Counted from the first letter of the stretch, positions 1-8,427 are shown. The stretch is DNA of 33,326 nucleotides from an uncultured Sulfurovum sp. (GCA_902727995.1 CACVAZ010000117.1:1-33326); one strand, 5' to 3'. Numbers and translations are program-made. The notes: generated from the sequence alone by a model not told the origin.

Positions 1-615
1 TCGGATAATCTTTTGTATGATGGCAGCACTTTAAATGATCAAAACTTAGAAGATAAACGTTATTATTTACGTTTAGAGTATTTTACCTATGTTAAAGATA
101 CTTTTAATTTAAACCTTGGTGGAGGGGTTCGTTTTCGTGATGCTAACTTGGTTCCATATCTTAACATTAACTCAAAATATGAACTTTACAATCAAGATAA
201 GCATAAATCTCAACTACTGAATAGATTCCGTTATTACAGTGATGGTGAAATTGAAAATAATTTTGAACTAGACGTTTTATATACACTTTATAAACATTTG
301 TATTTAACTTGGAATAATAATTTTTATTATAGTAATAAGCATGAGTTTGAAACACTTTTTGATGACTTATCTTTGGTTTATATTCTTAATGAAAAACAAC
401 GAGCGACATTTGGTTTGGGTATATCTTCTAGTGTTGAGAAATTTGAACATTTAGAGGTTAATTACTATTCTTTATACTCATCATTTCATCATTTATTTTA
501 TAAAAATTTGGTTTATTATGAACTTTCTCCTTCAATTTTGAAACGAAATATTAATGATTTTAAAACATCGTATCGTTTTTTAGTTAATTTTGGTATTTAT
601 TTCAAAAGTGAATAA
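1..615 (+). CDS. 3' part of a probable outer-membrane beta-barrel protein (5' end outside window)
   Basis: The reading frame is open from base 1 and ends at a stop at 613-615, so the gene begins upstream. A TTG at 13 is in frame, but nothing marks it as a start. The visible ~204 residues are rich in Tyr, Phe and Asn and show repeated amphipathic strands of alternating hydrophobic and polar residues separated by short turns. The last residues approach an aromatic-rich final strand (…FLVNFGIYFKSE). This pattern fits an outer-membrane beta-barrel, but I see no family signature. It lies 39 bases upstream of the rluD start on the same strand and could be co-transcribed. Its function is unknown, and the barrel call is inference from composition and periodicity. 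Confidence 0.6.
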   Translation, partial: SDNLLYDGSTLNDQNLEDKRYYLRLEYFTYVKDTFNLNLGGGVRFRDANLVPYLNINSKYELYNQDKHKSQLLNRFRYYSDGEIENNFELDVLYTLYKHLYLTWNNNFYYSNKHEFETLFDDLSLVYILNEKQRATFGLGISSSVEKFEHLEVNYYSLYSSFHHLFYKNLVYYELSPSILKRNINDFKTSYRFLVNFGIYFKSE

Positions 616-654
616 ATACTTCTTTTGGTTATAATTTCAGAAAAAAAGAGAAAA

Positions 655-1626
655 ATGAATTTACAATCATTTGAAGTTGAGTCTTCTGGAAGATTAGACA
701 AAATTTTAACAGACATCTTAGGTGAGAGCCGAAATCAAGTAGAACAGCTGATTAAAGAAGGTTTGGTTAAGGTGAATGGTAAAGAAGTTTTAAAAACAGG
801 AAAAAAACTTATACTTGGGGATAGAGTAGAATATGTTTTTAAAGAAGTTATTCCTAAAGTAGCAGTGATTATAGACTTTGATGTTGAGATTATTTATGAA
901 GATGATACCATGATGGTAGTTAATAAACCAGCAGGTTTAGTCGTTCACCCAGCTCCTTCTGTAAAGGAAGCTACCTTAGTTGATTGGTTAGTACATAAAG
1001 GGGTTTCTCTTTCAACTATTTCAGGTGAAGAACGTCATGGTATTGTACATAGAATAGATAAAAATACCACGGGTGCTTTGGTCATTGCTAAGACCAATGA
1101 AGCCCATCAAAAATTGAGTGAACAACTAGAAGATAAAAGTATGGGACGGTATTATTTAGCCCTCATTGATTATCCTTTAAAAGAGTCAGGTATCCTTGAA
1201 AAACCAATTGGACGAAATCCCAACAATAGACTTAAAATGGATGTCGTATTAAAGGGTAAAGAGGCAAAATCAGCTTTTTATAAATTGACTGAAACAAGAA
1301 AGCAAATAGAGTTAATTGCTGTTAAACTTTTTACAGGGCGTACCCATCAAATTAGAGTACACTTGGAGAGTTTAGGACGGCATATCTTAGGAGATGATTT
1401 ATATGGATTTAAGAGCAAAAAAGATACAATCAAAAGAGTTTATTTACATGCATATAAGTTATATTTAAGACATCCTTCATCGGGGAAAAAGATGGAGTTT
1501 GTAGCTCCCCTTTTTGGAGACATGCAAAATTATATAGATAAAGAATTTAAAGAAGGAGAAGTTCATGAAAAAATTAACCCAAATCGCATTAACAGCTATT
1601 TTACTACTCTTAATCACAGGTTGTAA
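655..1626 (+). CDS. rluD: RluA/RluD-family 23S rRNA pseudouridine synthase
   Basis: The protein converts uridine to pseudouridine in rRNA. An N-terminal S4-like RNA-binding domain (about residues 10-70, with SGRLDKILTD and VKVNGKEV) is followed by the catalytic domain. That domain contains VVNKPAGLVVHP, HGIVHRIDKNTTGALVIAK with the catalytic Asp at about residue 135, and the family motif GRTHQIRVHL. Its 323 residues match RluD length. The frame also opens at a TTG at 625, but the ATG at 655 aligns with family N-termini and has an AAGAG-like element just upstream. The stop (1624-1626) lies 62 bases inside the next gene, an unusually long overlap. Orthologues in this phylum sit in the same place upstream of flpA. 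The exact uridine target (RluD- or RluC-like) cannot be told from sequence alone. Confidence 0.93.
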   Translation: MNLQSFEVESSGRLDKILTDILGESRNQVEQLIKEGLVKVNGKEVLKTGKKLILGDRVEYVFKEVIPKVAVIIDFDVEIIYEDDTMMVVNKPAGLVVHPAPSVKEATLVDWLVHKGVSLSTISGEERHGIVHRIDKNTTGALVIAKTNEAHQKLSEQLEDKSMGRYYLALIDYPLKESGILEKPIGRNPNNRLKMDVVLKGKEAKSAFYKLTETRKQIELIAVKLFTGRTHQIRVHLESLGRHILGDDLYGFKSKKDTIKRVYLHAYKLYLRHPSSGKKMEFVAPLFGDMQNYIDKEFKEGEVHEKINPNRINSYFTTLNHRL

Positions 1627-2248
1627 TCCAACGACAATGTTAAATAATGAGCAATTAGACCCCTCATTACCAAAGTTAAATGATGTAAAAGCCATACCTA
1701 GTAATACTTCTGTTGCCTTTGAATGGCAATCATTGGCACAACAAGGGATTACTGGTTTAAATATTTATAGAACTGATATTAATGAATATGTTAACAGTCC
1801 AACCAAACAACTAAATAAAATTGCTACGGTACATAATCGTTTTGCAACGCATTATGTCGATACGAAGTTAAAGCAAGGTAGCTCATATACTTATACCTTT
1901 ACTACTGTAAAAAATGGTTTTGAATCAAGCCATGGACAGGTTATTAATGTAAAGACATTAGCAGCATTTGATTCCATAACTTTTTTTCAAGGTTTTCAGA
2001 AAACTCAAAATACCATTAAATTGATTTGGAGACCCCATGCAAATGAAAAAGTTAGTTGGTATAGAGTTGAAAGATCTGTGAATGCAGGAGAATGGAAATG
2101 GGTGGGTACGGTTAAAGAGCGTATGATGTCTGAATATATTGATACGAGTATTATTCCTGGTAATTCATATACTTATCGTATTATTGCTATTGGTTATGAT
2201 CATAGCTTTTCAAAGTCAAGCACCAATATTTCTATTCAATCTAGGTAA
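1565..2248 (+). CDS. flpA: FlpA-like fibronectin type III lipoprotein
   Basis: This is an envelope lipoprotein. A signal peptide (MKKLTQ then a hydrophobic run) ends in the lipobox LITGC with the acylated Cys at residue 20. Two fibronectin-III-like modules follow, at about residues 36-132 and 134-224. Both have a conserved Trp, a Y/YR strand and a SYTYTF / SYTYRI strand near the end. The start has a clear AAGGAG-type ribosome site at about 1553-1559. In Campylobacter jejuni, FlpA occupies the same position (pseudouridine synthase–flpA–trmB–ftsE–ftsX) and is a fibronectin-binding adhesin of roughly 400 residues. This copy is much shorter (227 residues) and has fewer modules, so host-adhesion function should not be assumed. 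A structural envelope role linked to the FtsEX neighbourhood is as likely. Confidence 0.82.
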   Translation: MKKLTQIALTAILLLLITGCNPTTMLNNEQLDPSLPKLNDVKAIPSNTSVAFEWQSLAQQGITGLNIYRTDINEYVNSPTKQLNKIATVHNRFATHYVDTKLKQGSSYTYTFTTVKNGFESSHGQVINVKTLAAFDSITFFQGFQKTQNTIKLIWRPHANEKVSWYRVERSVNAGEWKWVGTVKERMMSEYIDTSIIPGNSYTYRIIAIGYDHSFSKSSTNISIQSR

Positions 2249-2256
2249 GGTAGTTA

Positions 2257-3438
2257 ATGCCTCATATTACCGTTAAACCTTTTGATACTTCATGTATTAA
2301 AAAAGGTAACTATACTAAAAATACAGAAGTACTTTTTAAAGCAGAAGATAACTTTTCTTCTGATGAATTAATCGCTATTAATCATGGTCATGAAAATTTT
2401 TTATTATGTTTAAAAAAGAATCCAAAGTCATGGTTATTAAAATATGATAAAGTAACACGACCATTAAAAGTAAATTTACTTAAACAAGGTATTGCTGATG
2501 TTTCTACAGGATTAAATCTAGAAGTTTTACAGTCAAATATTACTATTCATCCAACAAAATTAACACCTTCAAGTGAATATGAAAAAAGTATTGAAGATTT
2601 TACAAATATTGAATTTCCTTTTCCCTCAGTAGCTATTGAGGTTGGTTTTGGTTCAGGTAAACATTTACTTTATCAAGCTATAAAAAATCCCAATCGACTT
2701 TTTATAGGTATTGAAATTCATACCCCCTCAGCTGCACAAGTGTTAAAACAGATAGAGATTTTAGGGCTAAAGAACATTTGGGTTGTCAACTATGATGCAC
2801 GGTTACTTTTAGAGATGATACCTTCCAATACTTGTCATCAAATTTTTGTACATTTCCCTGTACCATGGGATAAAAAACCTCATAGACGGGTGATATCACC
2901 TTCCTTTTTAGAAGAGTCGATGCGTGTTTTAGAAGTGAAAGGAAGACTTGAACTTAGGACAGATTCACCAAAATATTTTTGGTATTCTATGGAAACTTTT
3001 TTAGGAGATACCGTTAGTAAAACGGCTGTAGAGATTCGTAAAAATGAAGCTTTAGACATAACTTCTAAGTATGAAGCAAGATGGCTTCGACAAGAAAAAG
3101 ATATTTATGATGTTTATGTAACATGTCGCGAAGCATCTGAAACTAGAGTCTTAGATTTTGATTTTTCTTTTAAAGAACTTGTTTATAAAAAAGAACTTTT
3201 AGAGAAAATATCTTATAAGCCTGAACTTTTTGATGGATTTTTCATTCATTTTGAACGTTTGTTTAAAATAGGAGATGAGGCTATTTTAATTAAACTAGCC
3301 TTTGGTAGTTTTGATAGACCAGAACATAAATATATTTATTTAGACAAGCTTCAATCATATTATTTTAATAGCAGTCCTGTAAAAACACTAACCAATCATA
3401 AAACGCATCTAAAAATTATGGAGTATTTAAATGTCTAA
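2257..3438 (+). CDS. trmB: tRNA (guanine-N7-)-methyltransferase
   Basis: The enzyme uses S-adenosylmethionine to methylate N7 of G46 in tRNA. The SAM-binding loop EVGFGSG is at residues 128-134. The substrate and catalytic segment HFPVPWDKKPHRR is at 199-211, followed by SPSFLEESMRVL and the LELRTDSPKYF strand. The protein has 393 residues, well above the ~240 of the E. coli enzyme. About 120 extra residues precede the Rossmann core and about 120 follow it, the long form I associate with Campylobacterota. The gene starts 8 bases after flpA and its end overlaps ftsE by 8 bases, so the three are likely translated from one mRNA. The role of the extra N- and C-terminal regions is unknown. Confidence 0.92.
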   Translation: MPHITVKPFDTSCIKKGNYTKNTEVLFKAEDNFSSDELIAINHGHENFLLCLKKNPKSWLLKYDKVTRPLKVNLLKQGIADVSTGLNLEVLQSNITIHPTKLTPSSEYEKSIEDFTNIEFPFPSVAIEVGFGSGKHLLYQAIKNPNRLFIGIEIHTPSAAQVLKQIEILGLKNIWVVNYDARLLLEMIPSNTCHQIFVHFPVPWDKKPHRRVISPSFLEESMRVLEVKGRLELRTDSPKYFWYSMETFLGDTVSKTAVEIRKNEALDITSKYEARWLRQEKDIYDVYVTCREASETRVLDFDFSFKELVYKKELLEKISYKPELFDGFFIHFERLFKIGDEAILIKLAFGSFDRPEHKYIYLDKLQSYYFNSSPVKTLTNHKTHLKIMEYLNV

Positions 3439-4105
3439 TGTTATAGCAGCGAATAATTTAACGCTCTCTTATGATAATGAAGATGTAATTATTAAGAATG
3501 CAAATTTTTCCATTAAAAAGGGTGATTTTGTTTTTATAACGGGTCCTAGTGGTTCAGGTAAATCTACACTTCTTAAATCTTTTTATGGAAATCTCTCGAT
3601 AGATGATGGCTCTTTGGTTGTTGGTGGTTTAGACATGGTTAATATTAAAAAAGATAAATTACAAGAACTTAGAAGCCATTTGGGAATCGTTTTTCAAGAT
3701 TATCGTCTCATCAATGAATGGACAGTTGAAAAAAATGTGGTTTTACCTTTGTGGATTTCAGGTTATTCAGAAGATGTTCAAACGACACAAGCTGAGCGAC
3801 TTTTACACCATGTAAAACTCTCAGGAAAAGAGAAAAAATACCCAATGGAACTTTCTGGTGGAGAGCAACAAAGAGTGGGTGTGGCACGTGCTTTAGCAAA
3901 AAACCCTTTTCTTATTTTAGCCGATGAACCAACAGGTAACCTTGATGAATATTCTTCAAATGTTATTTGGGATTTAATGGAAAATGCTTGTCATCAGTTA
4001 GATACAACGGTCGTTGTGGTCACGCACCACATTCCTGTGGTATTTAACATTCCTTACCGACATTTTACAATCGATGAAAATGGGAGTGTTTATGAAATTC
4101 ATTAA
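3431..4105 (+). CDS. ftsE: Cell-division ABC transporter ATP-binding protein FtsE
   Basis: This is the cytoplasmic ATPase of the FtsEX complex, which couples ATP hydrolysis to activation of periplasmic peptidoglycan hydrolases at the septum. Walker A GPSGSGKS is at residues 38-45, the ABC signature LSGGEQQR at 141-148 and Walker [13 protein letters not shown] at about 161-172. A Q-loop (VFQDYRL) and H-loop (VVTHH) are also present. At 224 residues it is normal family length. It overlaps trmB by 8 bases upstream and ftsX by 14 bases downstream, so it is clearly part of one operon. Its identity as FtsE rather than a LolD/MacB-type ATPase rests on the adjacent FtsX and EnvC-like genes. Confidence 0.92.
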   Translation: MSNVIAANNLTLSYDNEDVIIKNANFSIKKGDFVFITGPSGSGKSTLLKSFYGNLSIDDGSLVVGGLDMVNIKKDKLQELRSHLGIVFQDYRLINEWTVEKNVVLPLWISGYSEDVQTTQAERLLHHVKLSGKEKKYPMELSGGEQQRVGVARALAKNPFLILADEPTGNLDEYSSNVIWDLMENACHQLDTTVVVVTHHIPVVFNIPYRHFTIDENGSVYEIH

Positions 4106-4901
4106 AACACATATTTCATTAATTTTTCCGTTAGTTGCTATTTTACTTGGCTTGGAATTTTTCATTGTTTTTGACCGTACAACAGACAGTTTTGAGAAGA
4201 GCTTACAAAATGGTTATAGCATGATGGTTGTTTCTAAAAATGAGATGAGCATTGATGACTTTAAAGCGTGGGATGAACACATAGAACAAGTAATTGAGCT
4301 TGAAAAAAACAAAATTTTAGAACGTTTAGACATGAATAAAGATGAGGTAAAGAAAAAAAAATTTGCAGCTTCTTTACCAAATTTTTATTCTTTAAAACTT
4401 GATGAATATGTAACGGTTTCAGAACTAGAAGGTGTTAAATCAAATTTAGAAAAATCCGAAAATATTTTAAGTATTGAAAATTTTCATTCATCTTATCAGT
4501 CAAAATATGAGTTATTTTCTTTTATTAAATTAGCTTTTCAAACCTTTATTATTTTTATGTCCATCATTGGTTTCTTTTTAATTGTTAAACAGATGGAAGT
4601 TTGGAATTTTTTACATGCCCAACGTATGAAAATTATGGAGATATTTGGTGCTTCACTTTTTTTAAGATCTAAAGTTTTGATAAATATGGCATTTATCGAT
4701 GCTGTAATTTCAGCACTAATAACTTCTACTATTTTTTATGCCATTCAAAATATTTGGGTGAGAGGTAGTCAAATGGAAATATTAAAAGATAATGTGGAAG
4801 CAATGTTCTCTTTTAGCGATGTTATTATTTTATTAGTTGCCTCAATAGTAGTAGTAATGATTGCAGTTTATTTGGTTGTTGTCAATGTAAAGGAAGAGTA
4901 G
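4092..4901 (+). CDS. ftsX: Cell-division protein FtsX (permease-like subunit)
   Basis: This inner-membrane partner of FtsE transmits ATPase cycles to a periplasmic activator. The 269-residue product has an N-terminal membrane segment at about residues 9-29. An extracytoplasmic, charged, helix-rich region runs to about residue 145. Three C-terminal membrane segments follow (starting FIKLAFQTFIIF, then VLINMAFIDAVISAL and VIILLVASIVVVMIAVYLVVV), the FtsX topology. I chose the ATG at 4092, which follows a GGGAG ribosome site and overlaps ftsE by 14 bases. An in-frame ATG at 4074 is possible, and the frame runs open further back to 4014 only as read-through of ftsE sequence. The stop abuts the next ATG at 4902. 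Confidence 0.9.
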   Translation: MKFIKTHISLIFPLVAILLGLEFFIVFDRTTDSFEKSLQNGYSMMVVSKNEMSIDDFKAWDEHIEQVIELEKNKILERLDMNKDEVKKKKFAASLPNFYSLKLDEYVTVSELEGVKSNLEKSENILSIENFHSSYQSKYELFSFIKLAFQTFIIFMSIIGFFLIVKQMEVWNFLHAQRMKIMEIFGASLFLRSKVLINMAFIDAVISALITSTIFYAIQNIWVRGSQMEILKDNVEAMFSFSDVIILLVASIVVVMIAVYLVVVNVKEE

Positions 4902-6110
4902 ATGAAATTTTTTCTTTATATTGTTCTCTCTTTTTCTCTTCTATTTCCTGCTTCAGTGGAGAGTAAAATTAAACAAAGTAAAAGAGCATTAAATTCTAAA
5001 AAAACTGAATACAAAAAAATGGACAGAGAGCTTTCCTCGGTGGCTAGAAAGATAGAAGCTGCAAAGCAAGAGCAAAAAAAATTAGAGTCTAAACTTTTTC
5101 TTTTATCTCAAAATATTAAAAATAATGAAGTTATTTTTACGACCTTACAAAAAGAAGATAAAAAATATGCTAATAGTTTAATAGAATTTAATTCTAAGAT
5201 TGAGAAAAAGCAAAAGAAGTTTTTAGAACTTGTTTCAAAAAACTTTTCACTAGCCTTGGCACTTGAAGAACTCAATCAACCAACGACAGACTCGGTTATG
5301 ATGAAAGAAGCGTATAAGCTCTATGAAAAGAAAAACAGTGAAGAAATTTCTAAACTAACTAAAGATATTGAATTTTTGAATTCTAAAAAAAATATTTTAA
5401 AAACTAAGAAAGAAAACATTCAAAAAGCAATTGCTGTTTACCAAATTGAACGTGAAGAGTATAGAAGTAAGAAAGAAGAACAAGATAAATTGCTTAGTAA
5501 CCTAGCAAGAGACAGAGCCATTTATAAAAAACGTTTTGATAAAATTAGAGCGAGTAGAAAAAGTTTAGAAAGAAAGTTGGCTAAATTAAAAATTATTAAA
5601 CGTTCAAATGACAAGGCAGCCAATGAAGCTAAGATAGCTAAGGCAAAAAGAATAGCTAGAGCAAGTGTTCAGTCCAATACTAAAGCACCTAGAATCATAG
5701 CAACACCTCCTAGTGTAAAATATCAAGGTGGTAAAACCATCTCTCCGTTAAAAGGTGCAAGACTTATTAAAAAATTTGGTACTTATATAGACCCAATTTA
5801 TAAGTTCAAAATTTTTAATAAATCCATTACTTTAAAAGCACCACATGTTGGTTCAAAAGTACGTTCGGTACTTGCTGGGAAAGTAGTATTTGCAGAAAAT
5901 TCAGGAGGCATGTTAGGAAAAGTTGTCATCGTTGAACATGCAAATAATATGCACACTATTTATGCAAAACTTTCACGTTTAGCTCCAGGGATACATGTAG
6001 GAAAAAGACTTTCACATGGTACTATCATTGGTAAAGTAGATAAGAGTCTTATGTTTGAGGTAACAAAGAGTAATAAACATATGAACCCCTTGAAGTTGAT
6101 TAGCTTATAA
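4902..6110 (+). CDS. EnvC-like periplasmic hydrolase activator (coiled coil plus degenerate LytM/M23 domain)
   Basis: This is the probable periplasmic partner of FtsEX. A signal peptide (about residues 1-20) is followed by long charged coiled coils at about 23-90 and 95-250. A basic linker then leads to a C-terminal LytM/M23 domain from about residue 280 to 402. The domain keeps the fold-defining stretches GKVVFAENSGGMLG, VVIVEHANNMHTIYAKLS and LMFEV. It lacks the zinc ligands of active M23 peptidases: the HxGxD position reads NKSITLKAP, the second motif reads YAKLS rather than YAHLS, and the HxH strand is LMFEV. E. coli EnvC is likewise a non-catalytic LytM protein that activates amidases and is recruited by FtsEX. 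The gene abuts ftsX with no gap. I avoid the symbol envC because orthology is by architecture and context. Confidence 0.85.
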   Translation: MKFFLYIVLSFSLLFPASVESKIKQSKRALNSKKTEYKKMDRELSSVARKIEAAKQEQKKLESKLFLLSQNIKNNEVIFTTLQKEDKKYANSLIEFNSKIEKKQKKFLELVSKNFSLALALEELNQPTTDSVMMKEAYKLYEKKNSEEISKLTKDIEFLNSKKNILKTKKENIQKAIAVYQIEREEYRSKKEEQDKLLSNLARDRAIYKKRFDKIRASRKSLERKLAKLKIIKRSNDKAANEAKIAKAKRIARASVQSNTKAPRIIATPPSVKYQGGKTISPLKGARLIKKFGTYIDPIYKFKIFNKSITLKAPHVGSKVRSVLAGKVVFAENSGGMLGKVVIVEHANNMHTIYAKLSRLAPGIHVGKRLSHGTIIGKVDKSLMFEVTKSNKHMNPLKLISL

Positions 6111-6123
6111 AAAGAAGGGAGTT

Positions 6124-6849
6124 TTATAACAAAAATGAAGACCCCAGTCCAATTAGTCCACCAAAGATACCACCCCAAACGACTAACCATCCTAAATGAG
6201 TATGAATGAGTTCATGTACCAATTCATTGATCATTTGAGGAGTTAATTCATTTAATCGTTTTGTAATAAGTTGATCTACGGTATTTAAAATATCATCATT
6301 GAGTGATGAGTTACTTAGATGATGTTCCATTTGTGTTTTAAAGGCATCTGAACTTACAATGCCCACGACAGCTAATTTAAGCTTTTTAGCAAAAGGTTCT
6401 TTGAGTCCATCTAAGGCTTTTTCTCCACCAAAAAGGTTAAGCATTTCACCGAGTTTTGATTCCATAACACTTTGTTTTAAAGCATAAAAAGCAGGAGAAA
6501 AGTCAGCACTTTCAACCAAAGGGGCAAGATTTATTTTTTTCTCTTCATTTTGAAAGAAAGAAGTCAGTTGCTCTTTGTTGAAAAACTGTTTCATAATCAT
6601 CTCTTTAATAGAAGCTTTAAATTTTTCAAAATTCTCTTCTATCACCCCTGAACCATAAAGAAAAGGAACTTTGTTAAAAAGCATGTAGATGGCTACTTGA
6701 TTGGTAACGGCACCTGAAAAGGCAAAAAGACCAGTGTAGAGAATCGGTTTTGCAATGGGTGCTGTGACTAGTAATCCAATACTTATGAGTGATATGGATA
6801 TTCCATCTGTTATGGTTGCTTTTGAAATAGATTTGTTAAAAAGTTGCAT
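6124..6849 (-). CDS. DUF445 family membrane protein
   Basis: The 241-residue protein has two N-terminal membrane segments (about residues 18-35 and 38-58). The second contains GAVTNQVAIYMLF, which resembles the GA-TN-IA-xMLF motif of DUF445 (YheB/YjiN-type) proteins. A long helical, charged soluble region follows (about 70-210). A final Gly-rich membrane segment (WLVVWGGIFGGLIGLGSSFLL) ends the chain. No enzymatic motif is visible and the family has no firmly assigned role. The start codon shares one base with the stop of the upstream HAD gene (TAATG), so translation is probably coupled in the psd–HAD–DUF445 unit. It converges on the EnvC-like gene with only 13 bases between stops. Confidence 0.78.
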   Translation of the reverse strand: MQLFNKSISKATITDGISISLISIGLLVTAPIAKPILYTGLFAFSGAVTNQVAIYMLFNKVPFLYGSGVIEENFEKFKASIKEMIMKQFFNKEQLTSFFQNEEKKINLAPLVESADFSPAFYALKQSVMESKLGEMLNLFGGEKALDGLKEPFAKKLKLAVVGIVSSDAFKTQMEHHLSNSSLNDDILNTVDQLITKRLNELTPQMINELVHELIHTHLGWLVVWGGIFGGLIGLGSSFLL

Positions 6850-7478
6850 TAAAGCTCCAGAATTTTTTCTTTGAGTTTATCTATGCTATGAATGGCATCT
6901 TCATAGTCTGAAAATCCCCAATTTATCATGATATAATCCATTTTTAGAGTGTTAGCAGCCATGAGATCTCGTTCACTGTCCCCTACAAATATGGCATCAC
7001 TTATCTCTAATTTTAAATCTTTTAAATTTTTCTCTAGCATATCAGGAGCTGGTTTACCTCGATTAACATCATCATAACAGGCAATACTTGAAAAATAATC
7101 AAGTATTTTTAAATGCCCTAAGGACTCTAAAGTCGAACCTTTATAAGCATTGGTTGCTATGGCTAGAATATAATTTTTTTCTTTTAATTCTTTTAAGAGA
7201 GCTTCTATACCCTTATATAATTCTAACTCTTTTTCATGATTATCGGTATAGTATTGCGAAAACCATTGTTCATGTTCTTCTGAAAACTCTTCAACTTCAT
7301 AGAAAAAGAGAGCAGGGTTAAGTAATGGGTCATTGACTTTGGTTAAGATAAGCTCTTTGTCTAAGGCTTCTAAGTTTAATTTTGAACGAACATAATTAAT
7401 GGCATTAACAATGGTAATAGAGCTATCGACTAATGTTCCATCCATATCGAATATAATAAGTTTTTTATTGGTTGACAT
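6849..7478 (-). CDS. HAD-superfamily phosphatase, Gph-like
   Basis: This is a haloacid-dehalogenase hydrolase of the phosphoglycolate-phosphatase/beta-phosphoglucomutase-like type. Motif I IIFDMDGTLVDSS gives the nucleophile Asp11 and acid/base Asp13. A helical cap (about residues 18-80) follows. Motif II is LAIATN, motif III the Lys in NRGKPAPDM, and motif IV VGDSERDLMAA has Asp167 and Asp171. At 209 residues it is normal for phosphoglycolate phosphatases. The substrate cannot be named from sequence; context next to psd gives only weak support for a lipid or phosphate-ester role. It overlaps psd and the DUF445 gene by one base each. Confidence 0.88.
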   Translation of the reverse strand: MSTNKKLIIFDMDGTLVDSSITIVNAINYVRSKLNLEALDKELILTKVNDPLLNPALFFYEVEEFSEEHEQWFSQYYTDNHEKELELYKGIEALLKELKEKNYILAIATNAYKGSTLESLGHLKILDYFSSIACYDDVNRGKPAPDMLEKNLKDLKLEISDAIFVGDSERDLMAANTLKMDYIMINWGFSDYEDAIHSIDKLKEKILEL

Positions 7479-8293
7479 TAGTTTAGTACTCCTATATTTT
7501 CTGAAAATTTAACTTTTTGATTGATTGTTACATTGGGTGTGTAAGCACCCTCTTGACTAAAAAGTAAAATGGTTGATCCCATTTCGAACCAACCAAAGAG
7601 TTCTCCTTTTTCAAGTGTGAGGTTATCGTAAGTATAATGTTGAGGTTCTTTTATTTGTGTGTTGGTATTAATCTTTTCTTCAAAGGTTACAACCATTTTA
7701 CCCACATTTAATGCACCGACTAGAACCATAACAAAAATGTTCTCTTTGTGGTCTCTACACTCTATGATGACGCGTTCATTTTCAATAAAAAGATTCTTTT
7801 TATTTCTTAATAAAGGAAAGTTTACAGGGTAAAGTTTTCCCGGAATATGGGTTAGAGAAATAATAGTTAGTTTATCAGGGGTATGGTAACGATGATAATC
7901 TTTTGGAGAGAGATAAAGATTCACAAACTGACCCCCTTCTACAGCATTACTGGCAACTTTATGATGTTCTCCAAAAAGCTCTATAATATCATATTCCATA
8001 CCTTTTATTTGATATGCTTTTCCCTCACAAATTTCACCAAAATCAGTTACTAATGCATCAGCTGGAGAGATCATAACCTTAGAATCTTTAGTAATTTCTT
8101 TTGGCTTGATAAATGATCTGGTAAATAACTTGTTGAGAGTAGGATAATTTGCTGGAGTATCAAATTCTGTCATGTCTAAACCCATAAGCTTTACATAACT
8201 ATTGTTAATAAACTTTTGTACAGGCTTGGAAAAAGGTTTTGAGGCAAATTTGCCAAAAGCACTTGAAATGAGAGAGGAATAGTGTTTTTTCAT
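7478..8293 (-). CDS. psd: Phosphatidylserine decarboxylase proenzyme
   Basis: The enzyme makes phosphatidylethanolamine from phosphatidylserine at the inner membrane, using a pyruvoyl group formed by self-cleavage. The cleavage motif reads MGST at residues 238-241 (cut predicted between Gly239 and Ser240), in the context GWFEMGSTILLF. Many family members have LGST. Other family features are the Asp in ISPADALVTDFG, the YLSPKDYHRYHTP segment with its catalytic-site His residues, and VGALNVGKM. At 271 residues it matches the short bacterial form. It leads a minus-strand operon with the HAD and DUF445 genes and diverges from the lptA promoter across a gap of about 130 bases. Confidence 0.94.
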   Translation of the reverse strand: MKKHYSSLISSAFGKFASKPFSKPVQKFINNSYVKLMGLDMTEFDTPANYPTLNKLFTRSFIKPKEITKDSKVMISPADALVTDFGEICEGKAYQIKGMEYDIIELFGEHHKVASNAVEGGQFVNLYLSPKDYHRYHTPDKLTIISLTHIPGKLYPVNFPLLRNKKNLFIENERVIIECRDHKENIFVMVLVGALNVGKMVVTFEEKINTNTQIKEPQHYTYDNLTLEKGELFGWFEMGSTILLFSQEGAYTPNVTINQKVKFSENIGVLN

Positions 8294-8396
8294 TAAAGTT
8301 GTTCTTTCTTAGTTAATTGATGACATTATATCAATAATAACACAAAAAAAATTTAATGAATTTTTCTAAACTCTTTATCATTTTTTGGGAAAACGC

Positions 8397-8402
8397 TATA
8401 AT
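8397..8402 (+). promoter_or_regulatory. -10 box of the lptA–mrdA unit
   Basis: TATAAT lies at 8397-8402 in the psd–lptA divergent gap, behind T-rich DNA and without a convincing -35. Initiation would fall near 8409. This argues that translation starts at the ATG at 8428 rather than at the in-frame ATGs at 8356 or 8401, which lie upstream of or inside the promoter. Confidence 0.7.
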
Positions 8403-8427
8403 GGCGAAAAAACAGGGTATATTTTAT

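Noticed and set aside
625-654. Upstream TTG start for rluD
   Set aside because: It would add ten residues not seen at the family N-terminus; the ATG at 655 fits the S4 domain start.
4014-4091. Longer FtsX frame beginning inside ftsE
   Set aside because: The added residues are read-through of ftsE sequence; the ATG at 4092 has a GGGAG site and gives the normal short cytoplasmic N-terminus.
8356-8427. Longer LptA frame from 8356 or 8401
   Set aside because: The TATAAT box at 8397-8402 lies inside this stretch, and the signal peptide begins cleanly at 8428.
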